DNA from: Candidatus Nitrosotenuis aquarius
GTDB taxonomy: Archaea > Thermoproteota > Nitrososphaeria > Nitrososphaerales > Nitrosopumilaceae
Reading direction: 5' to 3'
Length of the DNA: 64,000 nt
Assembly: GCF_002787055.1 (NCBI RefSeq)
Contig: NZ_CP024808.1
Location: forward strand, 770,328 to 834,327
Shown here: positions 22,914-32,595 of the stretch, one piece after another
How positions within the stretch are numbered: the first letter of the stretch is position 1
Layout: every line of letters starts with the position of its first letter
Notes under the pieces: model-generated
The model's input: the letters and a program-made list of their open reading frames with translations, nothing else
What the model was told of the DNA's origin: nothing
Database searches by the model: none
Translations under genes and position numbers: made by a program

Positions 22914-24518
22914 TTAGATTACCGAGATTGTTTTTGCCAGGATTTTGACTTTTTCTGATTCCGGCTCATCAAGCTTGCGCTCTGTGTACTTGTTGCTAAA
23001 GTAGAGCAAGTCAATTACCTTGGATTTGTCCACATTTACTATGGTAGCTAGGTTTGACTGTGGGATGCTGGTGTTTGTTATGATGATTAGCTTGTCCACA
23101 AATGCCGATGATTTTACCACATTGGAGATTATCTCAAAGTTCTTTGCATGATTGTCGTTCATGACTACGGCGATTCCTATTTTTGTGCCAAATGGATCGG
23201 AATACACCACGTCAAAGGAAGGGTTTTGCTTTGCCGATTTTGAGACGTTTCCTATTTCATGCGCATAGTTTACCAGGTTTGCGATTGCTTGCTTTACTTG
23301 GTCCTGGGTGGCTCCTGCAGTTCTTTTTATTTTGATAAACTCAGAGATTGGCACCTCCATAATGCTTCCTTTGATTTTTAGTCCCGGATAGGTGTGTTTG
23401 ATGGTTTCATCAATTACTGCCTCTGTTATTTCAGATGCGCCTAGCTCCGAGCCTTGCTCTATTGCATGGTTCAGTATGTTTATGATAGAGCGGACGTTTC
23501 GGAATTCCGGGAATTCATCGCATAACACTCGAATCTTTGCTGCCAAGTCGTGCTGTTCTTTTTTGTTAAATCGCTCTGTTTTGTCAGCTTCCTTGATGTA
23601 TTCAATTGCAATCTCGATTAGCTCGTCTACTGAGTTTGCGCCTGCAAGATCAATTTTGTAGTTTGCCTTTTCCAGCCTGTCAAAGACTGATGGGTTTGCC
23701 CTTTGTATGTCCAGGTATAATGATGGCGTTGTAATTAGTAACAAGACAGATGCCGGAATGTGAGCGTTTATGAGTGATTTTACAAATTCCAGTGAGCTTT
23801 CTTGCGCATCAAGCTCATCCAGCTCAAAAAGCGTTACTTTGCCCAATAGATTATGGAAGAACTTGCATACTGCTGCCAGTCGTCCGTGAAGATCGTCCAG
23901 ATTTGTCACCTTGTCAAACGAGTTGGAAATTATATTTTGTATTACGGCCGATTCATGCTGTGAATAGTGAGCGCCCAGATAGATGCGCAGAATCTCTTGC
24001 GAGATGGTGTTCTTGTCATAAATGATGTCTTCAGCCTTTTGTTTTATGGTGATTCCCTTTAGTCTGTCCAGAAATCCATAGCCAAGTGCCTTTTTTGCCA
24101 GTGCGTCTCCCTTTTGTGCTCGCTCACAGATCTGCATCAGGAACTTTGCTCGCAGCTCTGAGAACATTTCACGACTAAATCCGCGTATTATGGCAGAATA
24201 GATGCTCTCGTTGGTCTTTGGCGATATTGTGGACAAGTCAACATATGCAGTGACAATGTCCTGTCTTGTCTTTAGCGTCTTGATGTGCAATGCAAGATGA
24301 GTCTTGCCAGAGCCCACATCCTGCACTACCGTGATTAGCCTAAAGTCATTTTCATCAGAATTTCTTCGCGATGTTTGCTTGTACAGATCAGAGATGCATT
24401 CTACTATCGAGTGTTTTGCCTCTTGGTGTTTTGTTCCACCCAAAATCTTGGCATCCTGCTCAGTAGGTGTTGGGCTGCTAGGATATGGGTTGGATTTTAG
24501 GCCGTATGGGTATGTCAT
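22914..24518 (-). CDS. AAA+ ATPase with degenerate nuclease-like C-terminal domain
   Basis: 534 residues. An ORC/Cdc6-like layout: GGTKHQEAKHSIVECISDL before Walker A DVGSGKTH (67-74), Walker B TLFELDELDAQ (229-239, Asp234-Glu235), a sensor-like strand VLLLITTPS (about 258). A helical lid follows (about 290-375). Residues 435-510 read FDVVYSDPFGTKIGIAVVMN..., the strand order of a PD-(D/E)xK nuclease fold, but where E-x-K is expected there is A-V-V, so it should not cut. It may bind DNA ends or a partner. Third gene of an operon; its ATG overlaps the stop of the wHTH gene (ATGA). No named family recognised. Confidence 0.78.
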   Translation of the reverse strand: MTYPYGLKSNPYPSSPTPTEQDAKILGGTKHQEAKHSIVECISDLYKQTSRRNSDENDFRLITVVQDVGSGKTHLALHIKTLKTRQDIVTAYVDLSTISPKTNESIYSAIIRGFSREMFSELRAKFLMQICERAQKGDALAKKALGYGFLDRLKGITIKQKAEDIIYDKNTISQEILRIYLGAHYSQHESAVIQNIISNSFDKVTNLDDLHGRLAAVCKFFHNLLGKVTLFELDELDAQESSLEFVKSLINAHIPASVLLLITTPSLYLDIQRANPSVFDRLEKANYKIDLAGANSVDELIEIAIEYIKEADKTERFNKKEQHDLAAKIRVLCDEFPEFRNVRSIINILNHAIEQGSELGASEITEAVIDETIKHTYPGLKIKGSIMEVPISEFIKIKRTAGATQDQVKQAIANLVNYAHEIGNVSKSAKQNPSFDVVYSDPFGTKIGIAVVMNDNHAKNFEIISNVVKSSAFVDKLIIITNTSIPQSNLATIVNVDKSKVIDLLYFSNKYTERKLDEPESEKVKILAKTISVI

Positions 24519-25039
24519 AGTCGTCTAATGTATCCATGTAGCATTCCGCGCACATGGATTCCCTCCACACCACCTGTCGACATCTCATATTTTGTCGGGT
24601 TTTGTTCTATTATTGCAGATACCTCGGAATAGAATTTTTCCTGTGTAATGTCCAAGATTTGGCAAACTTTGGCCCGCACATCTGCCAGTGGAACCCATCC
24701 CAAGGATGATGAGATTTCTGATATGCGTTTATCAAAATGAATCTTAAAGTCGGCAGTATTTTCTGACTTTGCCGGGATTTGCGAGATTTTTGCCTCTAAA
24801 TTGTTGACTAGTCTTGCTAGAATCTTGAATTTTGGGTCGTTTTGTGACACATGGGACAAATAATTATCCTTACTCCACACATAGTGCGCAACGCCCTTGT
24901 TGTCCACTATTACTTTATCCTCTTTTGCAAGCTCGCTTATTGTATTTTCACAGTCTGCGCCAAAAATCTTCTTTAGTTCCGCCTTTTTTATTCCGCAGAT
25001 TCCTGATGATTCAACTTTCTCAAGAATCTGGGAATTCAT
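24515..25039 (-). CDS. Winged-helix protein of the AAA+/coiled-coil operon
   Basis: 174 residues. Residues about 5-58 form a winged helix (ILEKVESSGICGIKKAELKKIF, ENTISELAKEDKVIVDNKGVAHYVW: helix, recognition helix, wing). A second alpha/beta region follows (about 95-174), with WVPLADVRAKVCQILDITQEKFYSEVSAII, possibly another winged helix. Such tandem winged helices occur in kleisin-associated proteins (ScpB, MukE) and in DNA-binding adaptors. It is four-base coupled to the ATPase. Function not known. Confidence 0.75.
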   Translation of the reverse strand: MNSQILEKVESSGICGIKKAELKKIFGADCENTISELAKEDKVIVDNKGVAHYVWSKDNYLSHVSQNDPKFKILARLVNNLEAKISQIPAKSENTADFKIHFDKRISEISSSLGWVPLADVRAKVCQILDITQEKFYSEVSAIIEQNPTKYEMSTGGVEGIHVRGMLHGYIRRL

Positions 25040-25157
25040 GTGCTAGAATCCCTAAAATTTTTTTTAATGGGAAAGGTCGACTTGTATTACTATTTTGTGA
25101 ATAATAATTACCTAGGCTGCACCAAGAATTATTAGGCATTATGTCACAACTTCGCTT

Positions 25158-25218
25158 GCAGGGTGATGATTAGGTCATCTGAATTTTATGTAGAATGAGA
25201 CCTGGGGTATCTGACTGC
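25158..25218 (+). ncRNA. Candidate C/D box sRNA
   Basis: In order: terminal stem GCAG (25158-25161), C box GTGATGA (25163-25169), nine-base guide TTAGGTCAT, D' box CTGA (25179-25182), spacer, C' box like GAATGAGA (25193-25200), ten-base guide CCTGGGGTAT, D box CTGA (25211-25214) and closing stem CTGC (25215-25218). The spacing and terminal stem agree with archaeal 2'-O-methylation guides of about 60 bases. The C' box is degenerate and I could not assign rRNA or tRNA targets. It lies between two operon genes, on the opposite strand. Confidence 0.45.
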
Positions 25219-25224
25219 TCTAAA

Positions 25225-26580
25225 TCAGCTTAAGCCAAGCTCTTTTCGTATTTCGTCCACGCCGCGTATCCCAAAAATGTCGCGCACTTGATTGATGCGA
25301 ATGTTTTCCTTGACTAGCTCTTTGCCAAGCTTGTTTATCAGAACATTAAACAAATCAGAGAATCTTATTTCCCACTTGTCAGCACAGTCAAGCATTTTTG
25401 ATATTGCCCACTGGCGGACCTCTTGCGGCAGCGAGATTTTATCCTGAGACTCGATTGCCACCTTGTCAAATAGATTGACAATGTCTGATGTTTGCTCTGC
25501 CATTTTCTCAATGTCTTTTAGTTCGCCATATTTTGATTCTGACAAAATTCGAATGTTTGACTGGAACTCTGATAGTTTCAGTAATGCAATTACCTCCTTT
25601 GATGCAGTAGATGAGGACTTGGTTGTGGCGCTTTTGATGTGCTGTACTTCTTGGACTAGATGGTCTGCCTTTTTGTGGAACTCGGATGATGCGGCATCTG
25701 CTCTCTTTAGCAGCTCCGATATTGAAGAGATTTTTTGGTCAATTGTGTTTGTCTTGCCAAGGATGTGGTCCTTAAACGATGCAAGGTCAGACTGGACTGA
25801 TTTTACTCCCTCGCCGACAAACGCAGTCGAGTCCGCCCTTTTGACTAGCGAGCCAATCTCTGATTCGATTTTGGCAATTTCCCCGCTAAGATGAGTGATG
25901 GATTCAGTCTTTGCCATGTTTGTCACAAGCTCGTTTTGCAGTGATACCAGGCTTGCCTTTAGTTGAGGAATCTCGGATTCTAGGCTGGATTTTGACGAGT
26001 TTTCAAACAATGCGTGTAGTTTTTCTTTGATTGCATCTAGTTCTGATTCAATGTTGGATGTCTTGTCTGCCTTGGACGATATATTGACTAGATCGTCTTT
26101 TATGGTATCTATTCTCTGGGCAATCTTGATTATCATGTGGGTGTTGTTTTGAATCGAGTTTTGGCTGTCCGATACTGCCTTCATTATTTCCTCTGGTGCA
26201 GGCGCATTCTTTTGGGTCTGGACTAGCTTGTTTACCTGTTCTTGAAGCTTGTTTGCATGCTCACCAACACTTGTTATCATACTTGCCTGTGCCCGCACCT
26301 GATTTAGTCCAGCATAGAGCCGCTGGTTGTCCTCTTCTATGAGGTTTAGCTGCTTTGATTGCTTTTGGATCTGCTCAAGTGTATCAATTAGGGTATCGAT
26401 CATCCCCTTCATCGACAGGAGAACCTTTTGGTTGTCGGAGAAGACCTTTGCCATTGATTTGATTTCTTTGGATAATGATTTAGTAGAATCAGAGACTGCC
26501 GCCACTTTTTTTGCCAGATTAGCAGTATCTCTTTTTGTCAGTGATTTTTCTGCAGTTTTTGGAGTTTTCCTCGTAGACAC
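25225..26580 (-). CDS. Long coiled-coil protein, first gene of the AAA+/wHTH operon
   Basis: 451 residues from GTG 26580. After a basic tail (MSTRKTPKTAEKSLTKRD), residues about 20-345 are almost continuous amphipathic helix with heptad patterns (MKGMIDTLIDTLEQIQKQSKQ; LVSLQNELVTNMAKTESI), interrupted by short Ser/Ala hinges. The last 100 residues are a globular helical domain (VRQWAISKMLDCADKWEIRFSD ... GIRGVDEIRKELGLS). There is no ATPase head, so it is not itself SMC. It could be a scaffold for the wHTH and ATPase proteins encoded downstream. No membrane segment; not a known family to me. Confidence 0.75.
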   Translation of the reverse strand: MSTRKTPKTAEKSLTKRDTANLAKKVAAVSDSTKSLSKEIKSMAKVFSDNQKVLLSMKGMIDTLIDTLEQIQKQSKQLNLIEEDNQRLYAGLNQVRAQASMITSVGEHANKLQEQVNKLVQTQKNAPAPEEIMKAVSDSQNSIQNNTHMIIKIAQRIDTIKDDLVNISSKADKTSNIESELDAIKEKLHALFENSSKSSLESEIPQLKASLVSLQNELVTNMAKTESITHLSGEIAKIESEIGSLVKRADSTAFVGEGVKSVQSDLASFKDHILGKTNTIDQKISSISELLKRADAASSEFHKKADHLVQEVQHIKSATTKSSSTASKEVIALLKLSEFQSNIRILSESKYGELKDIEKMAEQTSDIVNLFDKVAIESQDKISLPQEVRQWAISKMLDCADKWEIRFSDLFNVLINKLGKELVKENIRINQVRDIFGIRGVDEIRKELGLS

Positions 26581-26697
26581 TGATTTTATCAGGTCTCAAA
26601 GATACTAAAGTTTGGAGCTAAAATAAGGTGAACCACTTGAACACCCATTTTTGCGCCAATCAGAGATTTGCTGTTTCAAAAATATAAAAAAGAGCAG

Positions 26698-26805
26698 CTA
26701 CTCGTTGACCAGTTCTGGGCCATGGAGTATCTCATGGAGTGTTTTTTCGGTCAGTCCAGTCATGGATTCGACGAACTGTTTTGTGCAATATTCGCATGCA
26801 ATCAT
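26698..26805 (-). CDS. 35-aa CxxC peptide under a palindromic operator
   Basis: ATG 26805 to TAG 26698: MIACEYCTKQFVESMTGL followed by TEKTLHEILHGPELVNE. One CEYC pair and two His (HEILHG) make a C2H2-like zinc site (CxxC-x23-HxxxH). The promoter on the minus strand is CAGTATTATTAG (TATA region near 26830-26838), which makes the message leaderless, and the 24-base palindrome covers its start site. Function unknown; a tiny zinc-finger regulator is possible. Confidence 0.58.
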   Translation of the reverse strand: MIACEYCTKQFVESMTGLTEKTLHEILHGPELVNE

Positions 26806-26806
26806 A

Positions 26807-26830
26807 TAGTACGGTACCAGTACCGTACTA
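26807..26830. promoter_or_regulatory. 24-bp perfect palindrome (operator candidate)
   Basis: Arms TAGTACGGTAC and GTACCGTACTA with a two-base centre CA. It starts two bases upstream of the ATG of the CxxC peptide and lies 112 bases upstream of the chemoreceptor gene on the other strand. The length and perfection are well beyond chance, and the position over the expected start site is that of a repressor site. Confidence 0.65.
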
Positions 26831-26941
26831 ATAATACTGTGGTTATGTCATAATTACTCGTGCCTAGTACGCACAAAATCACGAACAAATCCCGCAAAAT
26901 CATACGTTCATAGTAAACACACTTGAGCCTATAATCCAAAG

Positions 26942-28306
26942 TTGCAGACCAAGACTAGCATGTGGAATCGTATCTCGCTTAATTGGAAGTTACAGTTGTT
27001 GTTCAATGCGATCGCCATAGTTTCAGTATTGGTAATATCGCTAGGCAATTTCAACATCGCAAGCCAGCTTGTAGAAAATTCTGGTGACGAGAGTCTGAAG
27101 GGCCACCTCTCAGAGATGGCCACGCAGGCATTGATTTTAGGGATAACAGTAAACGCAGTCGTAGGCGTTTTTGCGTATTTTATGGCACGCAGAATAACAA
27201 AGCCAATCATCAAGGCAACAGAGATTGCCACGCAGATAAGCCAGGGGGATCTGTCAGTCACAGTACAAGAATCCAAGTCCAAAGACGAGATAGGCAAGCT
27301 GCTTTATGCAGAAAAACAAATGGTCTCCAATCTAAGAAACATAATATCCGAAGTAAACAATTCATCGCAGTCGGTTTTTGCAAGCGCACAGCAGATTGCA
27401 GCGTCCGGAACCGAGATGAACTCGTCAATCCAACAAATTGCGGCAACAGTTGACCAAGTGGCAAAGGGTTCAGAATCCCAAGCACAAGGACTCAACAAGT
27501 CAAAGCAAATCGTAGATGAGCTGTCAAAAACAATTAACGAATTATCAAAGGATGCAGTAGAATCAGTTGAAGAGGCAAATCGCGTAGGAATACTATCAGA
27601 AAAAGGATCAGAGGCAGCAAAGGAAGCAGGTGAGAGAATGAACAACATTATTCGAGTCACAAACAGTTCTGCAGAAAAAGTGCGACAGCTGGCGCAAAAA
27701 ACAAGCGAAATCACCGCGGTTTTGACTGTAATTAGAGACATTGCAGACCAAACAAACCTTTTGGCACTAAATGCCGCAATAGAGGCAGCCCGTGCCGGAG
27801 AGTCCGGGCGTGGGTTTGCAGTAGTGGCTGACGAGGTAAGGCGCCTAGCAGAAAGCTCATCCAAATCTTCTGAAGAAATCGATTCAAAGCTAAAACAAAT
27901 CCACGAGGACGCACAAATGGTAGTCGAGGATATTGAGGTCTCCTCAAACGAGGTAAATCAAGGCAAGATGGTAATTGAATCCTCACTAAAGTCGCTTGAC
28001 GAGATAGCATCCCATGTTAAAAATGTCTCAGACAAGATCAAGCACCTATCAAACACAGCACAGCAAGAAGTAATCAAAGTAAACGAAGTGTCCGCTCATG
28101 CAATAGAAATCTCTGCAGTAGCAGAACAAAATGCATCGGCTACCGAAGAGACATCTGCTGCAGTAGAACAGCAAACTGCACATACCCAAGAAATCGCAGC
28201 TACGGCAAACCAAATGTCTGCCCTGGCAGAACAGCTTCAAGGTTTGATTTCTAAATTCAAGCTAAGCTCCGAGGAACAAAAAGAGATCTCGCCAGTACAG
28301 GCCTAG
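26942..28306 (+). CDS. Methyl-accepting chemotaxis protein lacking a large sensor domain
   Basis: 454 residues. Two membrane helices (about 17-36 and 62-82) are separated by only some 25 residues, so there is no outside ligand-binding domain. HAMP follows ([25 protein letters not shown], 82-135), then the long coiled-coil signalling domain with the hairpin tip [19 protein letters not shown] and [16 protein letters not shown] (about 265-305). It would signal to CheA/CheW, which are not in this window. The sensing may be of membrane state, energy or via a partner. Convergent four-base overlap with the next gene. Confidence 0.95.
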   Translation: MQTKTSMWNRISLNWKLQLLFNAIAIVSVLVISLGNFNIASQLVENSGDESLKGHLSEMATQALILGITVNAVVGVFAYFMARRITKPIIKATEIATQISQGDLSVTVQESKSKDEIGKLLYAEKQMVSNLRNIISEVNNSSQSVFASAQQIAASGTEMNSSIQQIAATVDQVAKGSESQAQGLNKSKQIVDELSKTINELSKDAVESVEEANRVGILSEKGSEAAKEAGERMNNIIRVTNSSAEKVRQLAQKTSEITAVLTVIRDIADQTNLLALNAAIEAARAGESGRGFAVVADEVRRLAESSSKSSEEIDSKLKQIHEDAQMVVEDIEVSSNEVNQGKMVIESSLKSLDEIASHVKNVSDKIKHLSNTAQQEVIKVNEVSAHAIEISAVAEQNASATEETSAAVEQQTAHTQEIAATANQMSALAEQLQGLISKFKLSSEEQKEISPVQA

Positions 28307-30318
28307 ACGTCTTCTGACTTGTCGTATGCCTTGAGCTGGTCCTTCTTTCTTTTGAGTACTGCAAATATTCCAAGGATTGCAGCAATCCAAATTGAGCTAA
28401 ACACAATATTTGAAAAACTAGCATACATGTACGGGGTTGCATCCATGATGTTTTGTCGTATCTGAATTGCTCTTAGGTGCAGATCAGACATGGCAGTGCT
28501 GTATTCAACTGAGCTCTTTGGCTGGTTTTGTATTGCTTCTACAGATTCTATTAGGGAATCAACGTCTTCTTGGATTCGTCCAAAGTCAGTAGTGTCTGTC
28601 GGGAAGATCCAGACAGGATTGCCTTCCTTTGGAAGTTGCGTCTTTATTGCGTTAAGATCCTGCAGCATTTGTTGTGGATTTCCTCCTGTTGCGATTCTGT
28701 CCAGATAGCCGCGTGACAAGTCCAAGGGATACACATCGCTTTGGTATCCCTGATATGCCATGTATGCGCCAAAGGTGATTATTGCAAACATGCCGACTAG
28801 TGCCATCTGGTAGTAATTGTCCGCCATTTTTTCTGCTTTTGATCTTGGCCTCTCTGATTTATTTCTTTTAAATCTGGAATGCGACAGGCTCTGATACGCA
28901 ACATACGCAAAACCAATTGTTGGGATTGCAATTATTGGCGCAAAGATTGGGTTTTTGGAAAATATCGCAATCAGTATTCCCATTATACCATATACTGCAA
29001 AAAATATCTCAAGTAGCGTTGTCTTGGTAAATGGCAAATTGTATGCCTTGTCACGCCAGTCATCAGTGTTCTTTATGATTCCGTATTTTGGCGTGCGCAA
29101 AAACTCATTCTTTTTGCCAAGCAACCCGTCAAAGACTGCCACCGTATTATTCACAGACAAGCCTGCGGAATAGATGAGCAGAAATGGCATGACCTTTGCC
29201 TTTTGCTTCCAGTTTTGGCCCCACAAATTGTAAATCACGACCAGATATGCAAATGGCCCCATCGCAAGATATGCCGCAATGGTTAACGCCGGCACGAACT
29301 TGAGTACATGAAGGTTAAAGTTTGCAGCCAAAAGTATTGGTAGCGCCAAAAATTGTATCAACAACAATGGATAGCCAATGTGGCGAGTAAGCTGGACAAA
29401 CGCCTGGATCTTTGCCTCTATTGGGATGTGCCGCTTTATGACAATGTCGCCAAGCAGTTTTACCGCACACTGGATTGCGCCCTTTGCCCACCGGAATTGC
29501 TGCCTTTTTGCAGCATTCATCTGGACGGGCAGCTCCGCATCAACTACAATGTCTTCGATGAAGACGCACTTCCATCCCTTCATCTGCGCCCTATAGCTCA
29601 GATCAAGGTCTTCAACCAGCGTGGCAGTGTGCCATCCCCCAGCATCCTCAATGCAGTCTCTCTTCCAGATTCCCGCAGTTCCATTGAAATTCATGTACAT
29701 TGAAGAGTTGCTCTTTGCCTTTTGTTCGACTAGAAAATGAAAGTCAAGGCTTAGTGCCTGCGCCTGGGTCATTGCAGAATAGTTCTCATTTACATGCCCC
29801 CACCTGCACTGGACTAGGCCGATGTTGGGTTTGGCAAAATACGGCATTGCCTTTTTGAGGAACCATTCCGGCGGAATAAAGTCAGCATCAAAGATTGCGA
29901 CATATTCCGTGTCGGTAAGGGTCATTGCATATTTGAGTGCCCCTGCCTTGTACCCCTTTCTTGTTCCGCGTCTAATGTGGACAATGTCATAGCCATCTCT
30001 TTTGTAGTTGTTTATCTGATCATACAAGAGATTTGTAGTGTCATCGTCAGAATCATCAAGGACCATTATCTTCATTTTGTCCTTTGGATAGTCCATTGCG
30101 CAAACTGCGTCTACCAGCCTTGCCGCAACATATTTTTCATTGTATAGTGGCAGTTGTATGGTAATCGATGGCGTGCCGATCTTTTTTATCTGGTACTTGT
30201 CCTTTCTTCGGATTGCCAGAATCGCAAGATAGTAAAAGTTGAACGTGTATGCAGTCAGCAAGATTGCTGAAATAATGAAAATATCAAAGACAAACACTGT
30301 AAACGGGTTTACTGCCAT
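28303..30318 (-). CDS. Membrane glycosyltransferase family 2, cellulose-synthase-like
   Basis: 671 residues. N-terminal helix (about 8-35), then a cytosolic GT-A domain: [42 protein letters not shown] (DxD), [17 protein letters not shown] (the E/TED base) and [13 protein letters not shown] (QxxRW). Several membrane helices follow (about 320-480, and two near 510-545 and 650), forming the export channel of processive synthases such as BcsA, HasA or AglJ-like enzymes. It should polymerise and extrude a beta-glycan or similar exopolysaccharide. The C-terminal region has a predicted outside loop ([15 protein letters not shown]). The polymer is unknown. Confidence 0.9.
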   Translation of the reverse strand: MAVNPFTVFVFDIFIISAILLTAYTFNFYYLAILAIRRKDKYQIKKIGTPSITIQLPLYNEKYVAARLVDAVCAMDYPKDKMKIMVLDDSDDDTTNLLYDQINNYKRDGYDIVHIRRGTRKGYKAGALKYAMTLTDTEYVAIFDADFIPPEWFLKKAMPYFAKPNIGLVQCRWGHVNENYSAMTQAQALSLDFHFLVEQKAKSNSSMYMNFNGTAGIWKRDCIEDAGGWHTATLVEDLDLSYRAQMKGWKCVFIEDIVVDAELPVQMNAAKRQQFRWAKGAIQCAVKLLGDIVIKRHIPIEAKIQAFVQLTRHIGYPLLLIQFLALPILLAANFNLHVLKFVPALTIAAYLAMGPFAYLVVIYNLWGQNWKQKAKVMPFLLIYSAGLSVNNTVAVFDGLLGKKNEFLRTPKYGIIKNTDDWRDKAYNLPFTKTTLLEIFFAVYGIMGILIAIFSKNPIFAPIIAIPTIGFAYVAYQSLSHSRFKRNKSERPRSKAEKMADNYYQMALVGMFAIITFGAYMAYQGYQSDVYPLDLSRGYLDRIATGGNPQQMLQDLNAIKTQLPKEGNPVWIFPTDTTDFGRIQEDVDSLIESVEAIQNQPKSSVEYSTAMSDLHLRAIQIRQNIMDATPYMYASFSNIVFSSIWIAAILGIFAVLKRKKDQLKAYDKSEDV

Positions 30319-30350
30319 TACAAGTCACCCCAGTGCAGGGTATTTACAAC

Positions 30351-31331
<981 letters not shown>

Positions 31332-31348
31332 TTATTTTTAAATCTTAT

Positions 31349-31660
31349 TCAATCCGAGTCGTCAGGACAGGTAAGTTCGCGCAGTTCCGTGTATTTTTTC
31401 TCCATCTTTTCCGCATGATCCACCACTTTGGCAAGATCATGGTCTTTTTTTGGGTAATACCATCTAATTGGAACCCAGTACCCAATTCCGTCCATGTCGT
31501 GAATCATGCCCTTGTCTGCCAGAACCCCATACGTTTCATCTGTGGTCTGCTCGCGCACAGTCAGCCCTCGCTTTGTCCTGTCTTCTAGGATGTGATCGGC
31601 CTGGCCATCCCGGATATAGTAAAATGCGCCCTTTTTGAGAATTGGTAGTTCCTGACTCAT
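31349..31660 (-). CDS. Hypothetical protein linked to rhodanese
   Basis: 103 residues from ATG 31660, which overlaps the rhodanese stop by one base (TAATG), so they are coupled. It starts MSQELPILKKGAFYYIRDGQ and includes a Tyr/Trp-rich segment (GIGYWVPIRWYYPKKDHD) and an acidic end with a single Cys (ELTCPDDSD). A frame extension into the rhodanese gene (to 31705) is not needed. Family not recognised; context ties it to sulfur transfer or redox together with the ferredoxin fusion. Confidence 0.72.
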   Translation of the reverse strand: MSQELPILKKGAFYYIRDGQADHILEDRTKRGLTVREQTTDETYGVLADKGMIHDMDGIGYWVPIRWYYPKKDHDLAKVVDHAEKMEKKYTELRELTCPDDSD

Positions 31661-32511
31661 TATTTTTCTACTGGATTGCCAATCATGTTGCCCCATTCTG
31701 TCCAAGAGCCATCATAGTTTCTAACTTGTGGGTATCCAAGCAAGTACTTTAGGACAAACCAAGAATGTGATGAGCGTTCGCCGATCCTGCAATAACAAAT
31801 GATCTCTTTGTCAGGTGTGATTCCCTTTGGGGCATAGTTTTGCTTTAGCTCATCTACTGTCTTGAATGTGCCATCAGCATCATTTACTGCAGTGGCCCAC
31901 GGAATGTTTTGTGCTCCTGGCACATGTCCACCTCTTTGTGCATGCTCCATTGGATATTCTGGTGGTGCTGTGATTTCTCCGGTGAATTCTTTTGGAGATC
32001 TCACATCCACTAGGCCGATTTCTTTTCTGTTTAGCGCGCGCCTTACATCAAACAGATATGCGCGCAGTCCCTCGTCTGGCGGCTGTGCAGTATAGTTAGT
32101 CGGAGATATTTTTGGCTCTTCTGTTATGTATGGTTTTTTTTCTAGCTCCCATTTTTTGCGGCCGCCATTCATTATTTTGACGTTTTTGTGGCCGTAATAC
32201 TTGAAAACCCAAAATGCAAATGCCGCAAACCAGTTGTTAAAATCGCCATACAAAATTACCTCGCTTTCCGGATTGATTCCGTTTTTGGACATTAATTCTT
32301 CAAATTGTTTTTTATCCACAATGTCTCGAGTTACCGGATCATTAATGTCGCGCTTCCACCAAATCAGAGTCGCCCCCGCAATGTGGCCCTTTCGGTAGCC
32401 ATTTTCAGGATCATAGTCAACCTCTACGAGCTTCAGGTTTGCGTTTGGTGGATTTTTTGACACATAGTCAGTGTCTACTAGAACTTCGGGATGTGCGTAA
32501 GTCATTTTCAA
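31660..32511 (-). CDS. Rhodanese-type sulfurtransferase (two domains)
   Basis: 283 residues. Two rhodanese domains: the N-terminal one has YDPENGYRKGHIAGATLIWW and VILYGDFNNWFAAFAFW, with Asp in place of the active Cys; the C-terminal one has VDVRSPKEFTGE, GGHVPGAQNIPW and the active loop CRIGERSS with Cys at about residue 241. It should transfer sulfane sulfur from thiosulfate or a related donor to cyanide or a protein. First gene of the operon with 31349 and the ferredoxin fusion. A start at 32505 is also possible. Confidence 0.94.
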   Translation of the reverse strand: MKMTYAHPEVLVDTDYVSKNPPNANLKLVEVDYDPENGYRKGHIAGATLIWWKRDINDPVTRDIVDKKQFEELMSKNGINPESEVILYGDFNNWFAAFAFWVFKYYGHKNVKIMNGGRKKWELEKKPYITEEPKISPTNYTAQPPDEGLRAYLFDVRRALNRKEIGLVDVRSPKEFTGEITAPPEYPMEHAQRGGHVPGAQNIPWATAVNDADGTFKTVDELKQNYAPKGITPDKEIICYCRIGERSSHSWFVLKYLLGYPQVRNYDGSWTEWGNMIGNPVEK

Positions 32512-32595
32512 TTCTATGTCATTTTATGCATAATTAATTTTTTCCATCACATCAAAAAACTACATTTTTTAAACAAACAATACAAAAGCAAAGGG

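Noticed and set aside
25225-26580. SMC-family protein
   Set aside because: No Walker A, signature or hinge domain; only the coiled coil resembles SMC.
26668-26853. 61-aa plus-strand frame
   Set aside because: Antisense to the 35-aa CxxC peptide gene and across the palindrome; composition not protein-like.
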